Assembly (NCBI GenBank): GCA_025267735.1
Contig: CM046295.1
Location: 15,645,592-15,709,591, forward strand
Length of the DNA stretch: 64,000 bases
Reading direction: 5' to 3'
Source: Mactra quadrangularis
Taxonomy: Eukaryota; Mollusca; Bivalvia; Venerida; Mactridae
Shown here: positions 45,591 through 56,200 of the stretch, piece by piece
How positions within the stretch are numbered: position 1 is the stretch's first letter
Layout of the letters: each line of letters begins with the position of its first letter
Notes under the pieces: model-generated
What the model was told of the DNA's origin: nothing
Seen by the model: only the letters and a program-made list of their open reading frames with translations
The model's database searches: none
Made by a program: the position numbers and the translations under genes

Positions 45591-45797
45591 ATAGACTTAA
45601 TTCGGAACTCAAATTTGTGGGTTTTTCCGTCCGTGCGATGTAGGTACAAACAAAGTTTGTTACACATTATTGATGAAAATCACGAAATATGGATTAAATC
45701 CTATTGTTCTTTGTACACGTGTTTTCATTGTAACAGTGAAAGTTTGTTTGTACCTACATGGAAAAACCCAAATATTTGAATTCCGGATAAAGTCTAT
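45591..45797. mobile_element. MITE, GGAACTCAA...TTGAATTC family, copy 3 (best preserved)
   Basis: ATAGACTTAATTCGGAACTC, continuing with GGGTTTTTCC, is mirrored at the right by GGAAAAACCC ... GTCTAT (about 38-base inverted ends). 207 bp, no coding capacity. Confidence 0.8.
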
Positions 45798-46046
45798 TGT
45801 GTCAACTTCATCTGTAAGTTTTGCTGAAAGGTATTGTTTATGTAGTCTATACCTCTGGCATCCCTCGATATCGCCAGTGTCAGTTTGTACCAGTGTCAGT
45901 TTGTACCGCTCACTCGTTCACTTATAACTAGATCTTAAGTTTTCTAGCAAAGGATTTGACAAGTTTCAACTTACTGAAAACATAATATGACACAGAGGTA
46001 TAATTGAACACTTTATTTAGAAGACATTAATATCAAATAATATTAT
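45798..46046. other. non-coding stretch, no gene seen
   Basis: A 16-base direct repeat, CCAGTGTCAGTTTGTA (about 45876 and 45891), is the only feature noted. Confidence 0.4.
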
Positions 46047-46128
46047 GTCAATATCAAACACGAAAAAGTCAAGGACGTATAGTTATAGTCAATATCAAAC
46101 ACGAAAAAGTCAAGGACGTATAGTTATA
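46047..46128. repeat. perfect 41-bp tandem duplication
   Basis: 46047-46087 and 46088-46128 are identical (starting GTCAATATCAAACACG). Confidence 0.95.
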
Positions 46129-46479
46129 GACATGAAACGTTTTTAAGGTTTCCTTATTCAGAAATGTTAACCTCTGGGGTAAGGTAAATATTGCTCTCAT
46201 GGTCATAATTTCTACAAACTTGAAAGAGATTCTCAATATATTTTTGTAGAATATGGAACCTCTAGGCCTAATGATGTCAGACACTAAGACTTTTGACAGC
46301 CATGGCGACATTTGCTGAATAGATTTTTGGAACATAAAAAGTCCAAATGTTTTGTCGGTACCGGGTGTCTTCTGGATTTTCAGATTAAATAGCGCCATAT
46401 TATTTATCAAAATTAAACCACTTAAAGATCGTTCAATTCTTTTTCCAAATTGACATTTCGCTGAGTCTACTATAACCAC
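46069..46479 (-). CDS. uncharacterised 136-codon open frame, doubtful
   Basis: Starts MVIVDSAKCQFGKRIERS and is basic and hydrophobic in patches (SFKFVEIMTMRAIFTL). I recognise no family. Its last codons run into the 41-bp duplication. No splice partner or upstream signal seen. It could be a transposon remnant or chance. Confidence 0.2.
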   Translation of the reverse strand: MVIVDSAKCQFGKRIERSLSGLILINNMALFNLKIQKTPGTDKTFGLFMFQKSIQQMSPWLSKVLVSDIIRPRGSIFYKNILRISFKFVEIMTMRAIFTLPQRLTFLNKETLKTFHVYNYTSLTFSCLILTITIRP

Positions 46480-47240
46480 GTCCTAAGACAAGTTGCTAAC
46501 TAGTCTAAAATAGTAATCATCTGTGTCCAAAGACATGTGTCTGTGTTTGTCCAAGTATACATACGCTAATTCTTACATTGGTGAACGTATTATGGATTTA
46601 CTTAGAAATTGGAGGTTAGGCGTAATGTCCTTTGTCTTATAGATAGCCTTCAAATATTGGAAATATTAGAAAAACACATTCAACGCTTGAATGATTTCAT
46701 TCTATATTTTATTAATGATATTTTCAATTGATTACATGTGTGCAGAAAGCGAACTCATATGACAAAACATATAATTTTCATAAATTTCGAAATAAGACAT
46801 ACGTTGAGTCCCAACGAAAAAAAGTTTAAGACAACGTCCTAAGTATAAATCTAGGTCATGATCATGGACTAGGAAATTCATGTAAAAGCCTTGGAACAAT
46901 GTAAAAGGTGTTTGACCTACTTGCATCTATCTGCGGTCGTTTTGGAACCGATCGATTTATGATATGCCAATTTGAATGTATGAAAAACTAAGAATAAAAA
47001 TGAAAGTTCGAGGTCAAATTTTGTTAGTTTTCCCCAAACCGATTAATTTCAGGACTTTAAAATCTCAATCGGTCCAAAATCTAAAAAAATGATCTCAGAA
47101 CCGATAAACCGGCTATTTCCTGGTCCCTTCTGACGATGATATCAAAACCATTATTTACAAATCCCCTCATAATATTATTTCTCAAATACCAACAAACAAA
47201 CAACACTATAAATGATATAAAGTCTACCTCACAAAAGGGA
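46480..47240. other. non-coding stretch, no gene seen
   Basis: AT-rich. No repeat borders noted. Confidence 0.4.
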
Positions 47241-47328
47241 TATATCGCGGGTTAAGCGCAAAACGGTTGTAACTCAATATAAGAAAAGAGTAAGTTACGA
47301 CCGTTTTGTTCTAAACTCGCGATATATA
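47241..47328. repeat. 88-bp imperfect palindrome
   Basis: TATATCGCGGGTTAAG...AAAACGGTTGTAACTC is mirrored by GAGTAAGTTACGACCGTTTT...CTCGCGATATATA. It can form one long stem and looks like a minimal fold-back element. Confidence 0.75.
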
Positions 47329-47351
47329 GAAAGGAATTTTAAAAATAAATG

Positions 47352-47620
47352 ATCCCAATCTGATTAAAACCCGATCTTAAATTTTACCGCTCGCATACTC
47401 GCTATTTTAGATCTGGCCTTTTCCAAACTAAGGCCACGTTCAGGTGACCTTTTCTCATCATAATATTCATGACGAAATTGTTATGATACGTAACTTGTTG
47501 ACATCGTCTACGTCACGCAATTTGAATGAGTCGCTCAATGGCAGACTGTGAATACATTTTGTACTACCGCGGTTAAATCAGCAAGCAAAACTTGGTCTAA
47601 AAATAGAAATTACGAAATCA
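47352..47620. mobile_element. 9-bp-TSD MITE family, copy 3, truncated
   Basis: Starts CAATCTGATTAAAACCCG and follows the copy at 5590 up to AAAATAGAAATTACGAAATC, then diverges. Confidence 0.85.
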
Positions 47621-48356
47621 ATATATATTTTACAAAAAATATAGATATTTTGAATATAAAATCTACCTCTCAATAAAATGAAATATATTTTAAGTTTTTT
47701 TAATCTGCTTTACAATAATGTCAAAGATTGAATATCAAATTTATCTGAAGACAAAATTAAGGTATTTTAAATATAAATTCTACCTTACATTAGTGTTATA
47801 AATACAAAATCTACATTATATGAGCGTAAAATATAAAGATATTATAAATATCTTAACAAATCTCCTATAAAATCACCCTTACTAATAAATACATGATTAA
47901 GTGAAACATAATTTATGTCAAAATTAATTCATCTAACTAGTATTATGAATATGAATCTACTATAAGATAAAGTTAAGGAAAATCCAAATGAATGGACCTG
48001 ACAGCTAAACAGAATCAATTTCAGAAGAATTAAATGTTCAGGTTGAAATAAAACTATCTTTCATGAAATTCGCAACATATTGAAAGCGATGACCTGCTGT
48101 AATGTTTAGTTTGAAAGTTTTTAATGAGAGTCCGTCTGCTCCATATGAATGCATTATGTGTGAACTTTGACTCCTGAAAGATTATTTTTGAGGCCTGAAA
48201 ATATGTCAAATTAGAAAGTTTTACCCAATATAATTCATATCAGGTTTTGTAATTAAGTCGCCAAACATGTTTTAATTTTGTATTGTGCCAAAGATGGGTT
48301 GTCTCCCTTTTGCTAATTCAGCACTTAAATTTGGAGACTCTCAGGACTGCTGTAAT
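47621..48356. other. non-coding sequence downstream of the PAN/sushi gene
   Basis: 47630-47920 repeats a loose AATATAAAATCTACCT theme (about 60-base steps). No gene seen. Confidence 0.4.
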
Positions 48357-49589
48357 TTATAAGCAATCTCTAAGATACAATGCACCTGTAGATACATTGA
48401 TTACATCTTTGGGATGGTCAGCGTATACATAATTCCAAAGATAACAACCAAATTGTCCGTATTCAAAGCTCTTACAATCGATCATGCCGCTGCACAAACC
48501 CATACAATCTGAAACAGTTTCAGAATAACTGTTATATAAAATGTAATCTGTCCGATTGAACGAAACATTATTAAGCTTGGTGTAGTCACCTGCTAGGGCG
48601 CCTGGACAACGTGTTACACAATTGTCACTTCTATACGAATACATCGTACCAAATGGACATGAGCAAAGACTACGGAGATCGGTAATGTTTGGATAACATG
48701 GTATATCTACATCTGAATCATAGCATTCTCTATTGTATGACCACAAACCGTCAGAGGAGCAATAGATAGTATAGTAATGAGTGTCAAATACGTAACAAAA
48801 ATATGTAATGTATGAATGTACAGGTACTGATAGTATATTTGTTGGCCAACCTGATATTGCAAGAAAATCGGTTATAACAGTCACGTTGTAGATGTTAATA
48901 TAATAAACCCAGATACGACTAGTTTGAACAAAGTTATCAAAAGTTGGACATGTTTGAATACAAGTATGGTTTGTGTTATCCCATTGTCCTCTATTGTTAC
49001 AAACAGTTTTCGTTTCTCCGACCGAAGTGGTATTTTCTGAACATGAGAATGTAAGAATTGAGCCAATGTGATTCATATTTCCATGTACAATCTGAAGCGT
49101 TGATGATTCCTTGAATGGGGGACATTCTTCTATCATACATTTCTGAGTAGATCCTTCTTTTCTACAAACCTCATTTTCCATACATGTTGAATTATTACAT
49201 GTTTTAATATACATGGCCTCATCTTTTTCATCTGTTTCATAAATCCAATGGACATCATCTGTCAGATTTATTCCGCTTATATAAACTGTTTTACTACTGC
49301 CATCAGATTCAGTGTTTTTAATGTTGGCAATTATGTCATGTTTTTTATTATTCAATTCACATATTTTATGATATCTATTATAATTGTAAGACAAACATGT
49401 CTTTCGTAGATCACATTCGAACTTGCATTTCTTGACTGGTAAATTTATCAATGTTTGAAGAACATATCCATCCAATCTTTTAGATCTTTGCAATATTGCG
49501 TTTACATCACTCATAGTGATTGCAATAAAACACACGCACAATAGTATTGATAAACGCACCATTGTCAATATCTGTATGTAAATTTTCAC
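48357..49589 (-). CDS. secreted PAN/EGF-like/sushi domain protein, single exon
   Basis: 410 codons, intronless. A hydrophobic signal peptide spans residues 11-27 (VRLSILLCVCFIAIT); Met10 could be the start instead of Met1. In order: a PAN/apple-like module at about 41-105 (CKFECDLRKTCLSYNYN, then CEL); an EGF-like Cys cluster at 131-151; a sushi/CCP module at 156-210 (CPPF ... FSC ... C ... GQW ... C); a second degenerate sushi-like block at about 214-292 ending GLWSYNREC; a Cys-rich linker; and a C-terminal PAN-like module from about 340 (DCMGLCSGMIDCKSFEYG). At least eight N-glycosylation sequons are visible. There is no transmembrane segment or GPI-type tail, so it is probably extracellular. 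PAN and sushi modules bind proteins or sugars; the ligand is unknown. Confidence 0.85.
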   Translation of the reverse strand: MKIYIQILTMVRLSILLCVCFIAITMSDVNAILQRSKRLDGYVLQTLINLPVKKCKFECDLRKTCLSYNYNRYHKICELNNKKHDIIANIKNTESDGSSKTVYISGINLTDDVHWIYETDEKDEAMYIKTCNNSTCMENEVCRKEGSTQKCMIEECPPFKESSTLQIVHGNMNHIGSILTFSCSENTTSVGETKTVCNNRGQWDNTNHTCIQTCPTFDNFVQTSRIWVYYINIYNVTVITDFLAISGWPTNILSVPVHSYITYFCYVFDTHYYTIYCSSDGLWSYNRECYDSDVDIPCYPNITDLRSLCSCPFGTMYSYRSDNCVTRCPGALAGDYTKLNNVSFNRTDYILYNSYSETVSDCMGLCSGMIDCKSFEYGQFGCYLWNYVYADHPKDVINVSTGALYLRDCL

Positions 49590-49624
49590 AAGAAACGAGT
49601 TTTGTTACAATTAAATACGACAAT

Positions 49625-49970
49625 GTTCAATCTCGAATATTCGCAAAATTATGTAAAAAAAAGTAGATGTTTACGTAACATCTCGAATATTCAATAATTT
49701 GTGTAAAGTAAATTAGCAGGCGAAATATAAACATTTATTTAACAGCGTCAAATCTTTCGCTAATATCAATATTCGCTAAATTACGTAAAATATTTAGCAA
49801 GCGAAATATAAGCGTGCATTTCACATGGTTTAATCTCGAAAATTCACTAAATTATGTGAAATAATTAGCTAACGAAATATAAACGTTTCTTTCACATTTT
49901 TAAATCTCGAGTATCCACTATATTATGTAAATAAATTAATCAGCAAAATATAAACGTTCATTTAAAGAAA
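49625..49970. repeat. diverged ~85-bp tandem repeat upstream of the PAN/sushi gene
   Basis: About four units, each with ATCTCGAATATTCACTAAAT, TATGTAAA, TTAGC, GCGAAATATAAACG and TTTCACAT in that order. It lies directly upstream of the gene's start. Confidence 0.8.
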
Positions 49971-50912
49971 AAGCTTTTTGTTAGTTGAGTTCAAGCACCT
50001 CCGTTAAAACGTCAAGAATAACAACCGTTTGTTTAATCATCCATTAAGTTCGTACAAAATCACATTTCATCCTGAGACATGATTTGACAGTAACTTATAG
50101 TGAAATAGTTTCATTTGTAAGTACGTGTAATAACAGAATATAACAGAGTCTTTATTCTGTAACGTAAACATATAATGCACTGCGTTACATTTAAATGTTA
50201 TATTATCATGAATCTTTCACAATTACAACGTCATAATAATATAGAACAGTTCGGAGTCGCACAGGCGAAACTAGTCTGTCTTGTGAAAAATCTTTAAAAT
50301 TAAAAAAAAGCACATTGAATTGATTTTTTAACATATAGATGGATTCTGTCACGTAACTCTCATTCCTTTAACATTCACATTCACACAAAAAAAACTCTCG
50401 CTGATTCACTGTAACATTAACTTCTCTTGTGAAGAAATATAAATGAATACATCAGGTTTTTACGTTACACACCTTGGTATGTCACAAATTGAAACAGAAA
50501 TCAAATATATTCCTTAAATATCTTACTGTAAAATGAATGTGGCTAGCAACTGTATCTATCATGTCAAAGATGATAAGATCACAGTAGTTGTTAAAAGATA
50601 AGTAATTTTCTTTCATTAATTATGCAGTAAAATATTATTCAATACAGTGTAACGTATATCAGTAGTATATCAGTAGCCTACGTCTTATTGTCCCAATCGT
50701 GTCTAAGATCACAGCACTTTCGTGCACATGATAAGAAATTATATTTCATAAATGATACATGTACAGCATAATGTCTCGCAACAGTGTTTTTTAGTCTAAA
50801 TAGCACTGAAGCAATCATGTCAAAAATCTTAGTAGCTTAATGATGAACAATTTCATTTCATTAATAATACAGTGAAAGATCTTCCAGTTTGTTCATACAT
50901 GTACTTCTATAT
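49971..50912. other. non-coding stretch, no gene seen
   Basis: AT-rich spacer between the PAN/sushi gene and a SINE. Confidence 0.45.
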
Positions 50913-51176
50913 TGGGTTCGATTCCCGGGCGGGGCAAACTTTCACGGAGCTCGGTCTTAAAATATTTTTACAGCCATTCTCCCTCATACCAATGATTTTT
51001 AATTATGTAGGGCAGTTGTCAGTCACTAACGAAAGTAAGCGCTTAGTAGTTGGTTAACAGCTAAATCCAGAGATTAAGCTTTTCCAGGAGGAGTGAGTAG
51101 GTTGACTGATCGTCGTTATATGACATATACAATGTGTTGCTACGGCGTTAAACCCAACAAACAATCAAACAAAACA
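50913..51176 (+). mobile_element. SINE family B, 5' truncated
   Basis: Begins within the B-box region (GGGTTCGATTCCCGGGCGGG). The body and the tail CTACGGCGTTAAACCCAACA are well preserved. Confidence 0.88.
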
Positions 51177-51429
51177 TACTTCCATATAGAACTGTTCATC
51201 ATTTTAAAGACCATAGTAGCTTTGATTAGAGGTAAATACACAGCAGAGGAGGGCCTGCTGACAAAGATCGGCTTGTTTAAATGAATAATGCCCAGAGAGC
51301 TTATATATCCGAGTTATTTTTTCAAAATATTTTATCAACATCAGCCGGCATTCACTATTCAGGGAAAATGTTAAGCCTATTGTATTGTAAGGCTTATCGT
51401 CAATATCATCAATATCATCAAGCAACTAT

Positions 51430-51823
51430 ACCTTAAACAGATATCCTGTAGAGCGTTGTCGTGCAGGATCTCTACTATCTCAATGGAGTGTCGCGTCGAG
51501 ATGACCTTTATTTCGACCAATCAATGTATAGGTTTCATCTAGACGAAACACTATTAATTGCATTTTGATTTTGTAATTTCTATTTTTAGACCAAGGTTTG
51601 TGAGCTATTCAAAAGCGGTATTATTAACAGTCTGCGATTGGACGGCTCATTTCAAATTGCGTGACGTAGACGATGTAAACAAGTTACTGATCATTACAAT
51701 TTCGTCATGAATATTATCATGAGGAAAAGGTTACCTGAACGTGAACCTCGATTGAAAACGGCCAGATCTAAATTAGCGATTAGGTGAGCGGAAAATTTTA
51801 GATCGGGGTTTAATCAGATTGGC
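51430..51823. mobile_element. 9-bp-TSD MITE family, copy 4 (reverse, left end eroded)
   Basis: Follows 17157-17552 from AAACAGATATCCTGTAGAGC to GGGTTTAATCAGATTG. No target duplication recognised. Confidence 0.85.
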
Positions 51824-51962
51824 CATTATCTTGGAGTCCATCAGTCAAGAAAGCAGACTTCAGTCAGCATACATAATGAAGAGATGTGATTCCCGAGTCC
51901 CGTAAGGGTTTGTTAGTTGCATAGCCTACACACAGTTGCAATATTTAGTCCCGTTTGGCCCG

Positions 51963-52244
51963 AATTTATTTATATACACTAGGTTTAACGCCATGTCAAC
52001 ACAATTTAGGTTTTACGGCGTCCTGCGTACTTAATCTATCTTCGCAGGACCCTTGTCTATAACCAGTACTCACCTACCCTTCCACAAGGCTGGCAAATTC
52101 TCCATATTAATGGAGGAAAATTGACGTTACAATCAATTTTTCATGGAACGGTATAACCTCCCAGGGTGGGATTCCAACCCGTACCTCCTTAGGGACACTA
52201 GATTCGAAATCCAGGCGGATTACTAACTGCGCTACCGACCCGGT
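51963..52244 (-). mobile_element. SINE family A
   Basis: In minus orientation: head ending CGGTAGCGCAGTTAGTAATC, B-box GGTTGGAATCCCACCC, body, tail with AATTGTGTTGACATGGCGTT. Confidence 0.85.
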
Positions 52245-52371
52245 TTCGTCTATGTTAACGTTGAACGTGAACAAATTTTTGTTACCCTTTTTATTAGTTG
52301 TTGTTGGAGATCACGTGACAATAGACCTAGTTTTTAATATAGACTTAAGTAGGCGAAATTCACAAATTTCA

Positions 52372-52612
52372 CAAATCGATCAATTATGTAACATGCATGC
52401 ATTTTCTTCCTCTAGTACTAGACTATCGACTTTTATAAAATGGAAAATAACGCTTGGCTGCTAAGGGAAACTCTTACAATAACTTTGCATAAATATATAA
52501 AAATAGCTACATTGTATATTTAGTCCAAAAAACCGATCAATTACGCAACCTGCATGCATTTTCTTCCGTATCGTAAGGCCTATAAAACTATCAAAATGGA
52601 AAATAACGCTTA
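52372..52612. repeat. duplicated ~85-bp segment upstream of the caspase gene
   Basis: 52372-52457 and 52528-52612 share CGATCAATTA, GCATGCATTTTCTTCC, and AAAATGGAAAATAACGCTT in the same order. They lie 290-530 bases upstream of the caspase start codon. Confidence 0.8.
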
Positions 52613-52900
52613 ACTCTTATTTTAAACATTATGTTTGTATGCATACACATTGAGTTATATTGGATTCAGGTCACCGATCGTAAAGTTACAATAGATACGC
52701 TCTTAAGTTATGAGTTTTAAGTGAACTATTTATACTCCGTTTCTATCTTTTTAAACTCGATACGTGTGAATGTGCATACATTTTTAACTCATTATATTTA
52801 TATTCACCGCGGAGTTATTCTTGAGATTAGTTTGAACATTTAAACATTGCAACGGAAATATCGACTGAGTGTTTTAGGCTTGGATATTTTTTTTTAAGAA

Positions 52901-53210
52901 ATGGCAATCGATCCGGCCAAGATTAAAAAAATACACCAGAAATTGTTGACGGATATTTCAGACGAAGTTCCTCCTAATGGGGAGGAATATGAAAATATAT
53001 CAACTTTGATAAAGGGACATGTTCCACGAGGGAGGGTAGAAGGCAAGTCGTTGATCCAGCAGTTTGAACAACTATCGCAAAAGGGGAAACTTAAACCTGG
53101 AAAGTATGACATACTGGAAGAAGTCTGTAGCGGAAATGCCATTTTACTTTCGCTGATAAACGACGCTAAAGAAAAGATCAACAACGGTCAGGCCACAACG
53201 CAACCATCAG
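52901..53210 (+). CDS. caspase exon 1: death-effector-like domain
   Basis: Starts ATGGCAATCG and ends CCATCAG before GTACGT (phase 1). The domain contains SLIQQFEQLSQKGKL, then KPGKYDILEEVC. The order of hydrophobic and charged positions matches the last three helices of a DED. Confidence 0.85.
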
Positions 53211-56200
53211 GTACGTTTAAAACGGGCTTTTTCTACTTTCGATTTGAAATGCGGTGATATTTGTACTTAAGGCGACCGGTATATGATTATATAGTGCTTT
53301 AAGTTGCTCGGGACTATGACTAAATCGATATATCGCGGTATTGTATCGTATAAAAACGATACCAAAATCGCGATATAAATTTATCAAAGGGAGACTAATC
53401 TTACAAACTTGAGTCATGCTAAATCCCGATAGTCCGTACTTCACCTTTACAAATGCCAGCATTATCTCCCCATTAAGACTCCTTACATTTTTACCAACTT
53501 TTTCTTTTAATCATATGATACTTATCTAAGCGTAATCAGATGATAACCAAATAACCAACTGTGATAACCTACTGAAATTTAAAATATGTATCCGTACCGA
53601 CGTGTTGAGGGTCTATATATCATATGTGACTAATCATTAGTGATTTTTGGAACGATGTTATTTGACATCGTTCCAATGGTAACAAGAAAGTACAAGCGTA
53701 GTTCAAGCGTGAAACTCATTAACATCTCATTTAAATGTAATACAACGCTGGCTTGTGTTGTCGTTTTTGAAACTCTTCGGGAAAACGGAGGTTACTCTCA
53801 GGATATACAAAACTTGCAATGGAGACGGGACAACTCAACCCGTAGACAACTCAACCCGTGACAACTTCAATGATTACTTGTTGCAGTAAAAAGGGCCTAC
53901 GATGTTTTTGACAATGCATGTTATTTGCGTAGCTTAATTACATCATTCGATAGTAATAAACAATCAAAAAAATAAGTTCATGACATCGTTCCTCCAGCAC
54001 TCCAGTGCTTTGATTTAATTTGGCGCATCGATTTAACGAAAGAATAGTCTAACTGTAAAAAATATGGATGGGTAAAATATTCAGAAATATTTGTTTATTA
54101 TCTTTATAAAATAAATGAGTAAATCTACACTCTTATTCACTGAGCCACACATACTGAATAATTAATTGTGTTTTTCACAAGAATAAATACTTTGAAACTG
54201 CTACATATATACATGTATAATATTGTGAATTTTTGTGTTTCACCTCATAAACGGATGAATCCAACATTAAAAGTACAATAACACATGTCATGTTTTTAAA
54301 AATTGATTTACACAACTTGATCAGATTATTTAGATACATTATTTGATCTACATTGCAGGTCCATCAACAGGTCCATCGACAGATCCATCGACAGGTCTAT
54401 CAACAGGTCCATCACCTGGTCCATCACCTGGTCCATCAACAGGTCCATCACCTGGTCCATCAACAGGTCCATCAACAGGTCCATCACCTGGTCCATCACC
54501 TGGTCCATCAACAGGTCCATCAACAGGTCCATCACCTGGTCCATCAACAGGTCCATCAACAGGTCCATCACCTGGTCCATCAACAGGTCCATCAACAGGT
54601 CCATCACCTGGTCCATCAACAGGTCCATCACCTGGTCCATCAACAGGTCCATCAACAGGTCCATCACCTGGTCCATCAACAGGTCCATCGACCAGCAATA
54701 ACAGTGCAGAACAATCTAGGAAAAGAACAGCTCAAGATCTAGTCGGTTAGTCACTATTCTTCATTTGATGTAACAATTCAGACTCCTCTATCAATGATAT
54801 GACGAATCATATACATATATTTACTATTTAACCAATAAGAGCATACCTGATCAACATGCAACATGTCCTACGATGTAAAACAACGAAGTTATAATGAGTA
54901 TCAGTAGATTTCCAGGTAAACTGTGTCGAACAATAAATTTTGACTCCATCTATTTCAATTAGGCACTTTAGTCAGTTATCTTTACTTGATAAAATCTGAA
55001 ACTATCCAATTGGTAAGTAGGTCCTTACAGTTGACATCCTCGGATTCCTATGTAAAGATAACAAAATAGTTCATCTAATATCATTCTTGTTAATGAAGAT
55101 ATTAACAGAAGAGATAAAATTTAGATACTTCTTTACCCTAAATTAAATGATTTACAAAAAAGGTAATTTAAGATTAATTTTGACAAATTGACATTGAATA
55201 GTAAGGGTAAAATCCGAGTAATCCAACTAATTTGACCTACCTATTTGAAGAGTTTACAAGGGGAAATAATTGACTAAAGTCCCTTATTTTCTCTATTTTG
55301 TGCCGTTACCTCATTGTTTCTCAATATTGTGTCTATTTCAGTGACTGATTCACCAAAACGTTCAAGACAAGGTAAGGGATATTTTGATAGTTCGTATTCT
55401 TCTTTTGATAATGTTTTAACGTGTTTAGTGAGCAGTTCTAAAAGAGTGACATGATTGTAAGGATGTAATATTTCTAGTTTTTCAATTTTGTTTACGAACT
55501 AAAAATCATCTAGTGAAATCTAGAAATTAACTTGTCTGGAATCAAAATGCACTTGTCCAGAAGTTCTATACTCATACGTATTGTAAACTAGCATATGAAA
55601 TACATACCATATTTAATAATGCTTTAACACAATCCAGCAACAATTTGCGGTAAACTACATTATTGAAGAAAATGTTTAAAAGATTTAGCTTAACAATTCC
55701 AAGGCTAATAAGGGCATTTTACTACATGCAACACCTACTTATTGTACTGTTATGATTTTTTTTCGATTTGTATTTTTGGTTCTAAAATTAGGGAAACATA
55801 AGCAATTTATACCTTCAGCAGAGCGTGTGGCTGTAGACATTGATACATTAATTGATATTTATAAATCCATTTTGATAACATGGTATGTTTTTGTACTTTA
55901 AGTTCTTAACTCGTTCATAGGGAACATTGAAGTCTGCAACATAGTAGTACAGTTTCAAGTTATATAATTATTCTTATGAAAGCAATTGTATGAAATTAAT
56001 TGTTCAGTACGTGTTGCTCAGTAAATAAGAGTGTAGATATTACTCACTTGTTTTATATCGATAGTAATAGAATATTTCTGAATATATTCATTCTTCCATA
56101 ATTTTGAGAGTTAGACTCGTCTTTTGTTAAATTTGTTAAAATTGAAGCGCCAATTAAAAAAACATAGCTTGTAGTATTATTAATAAAAATGTGTAAAAAA

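Noticed and set aside
54326..54698. Minus-strand frames encoding MDLLMDQV and DGPVDGPG repeats
   Set aside because: Shadows of the 12-bp coding minisatellite, which is read on the plus strand as part of the caspase.
55820..55882. Additional caspase exon
   Set aside because: Open and preceded by an acceptor, but its end phase cannot join the next exon without breaking the frame.
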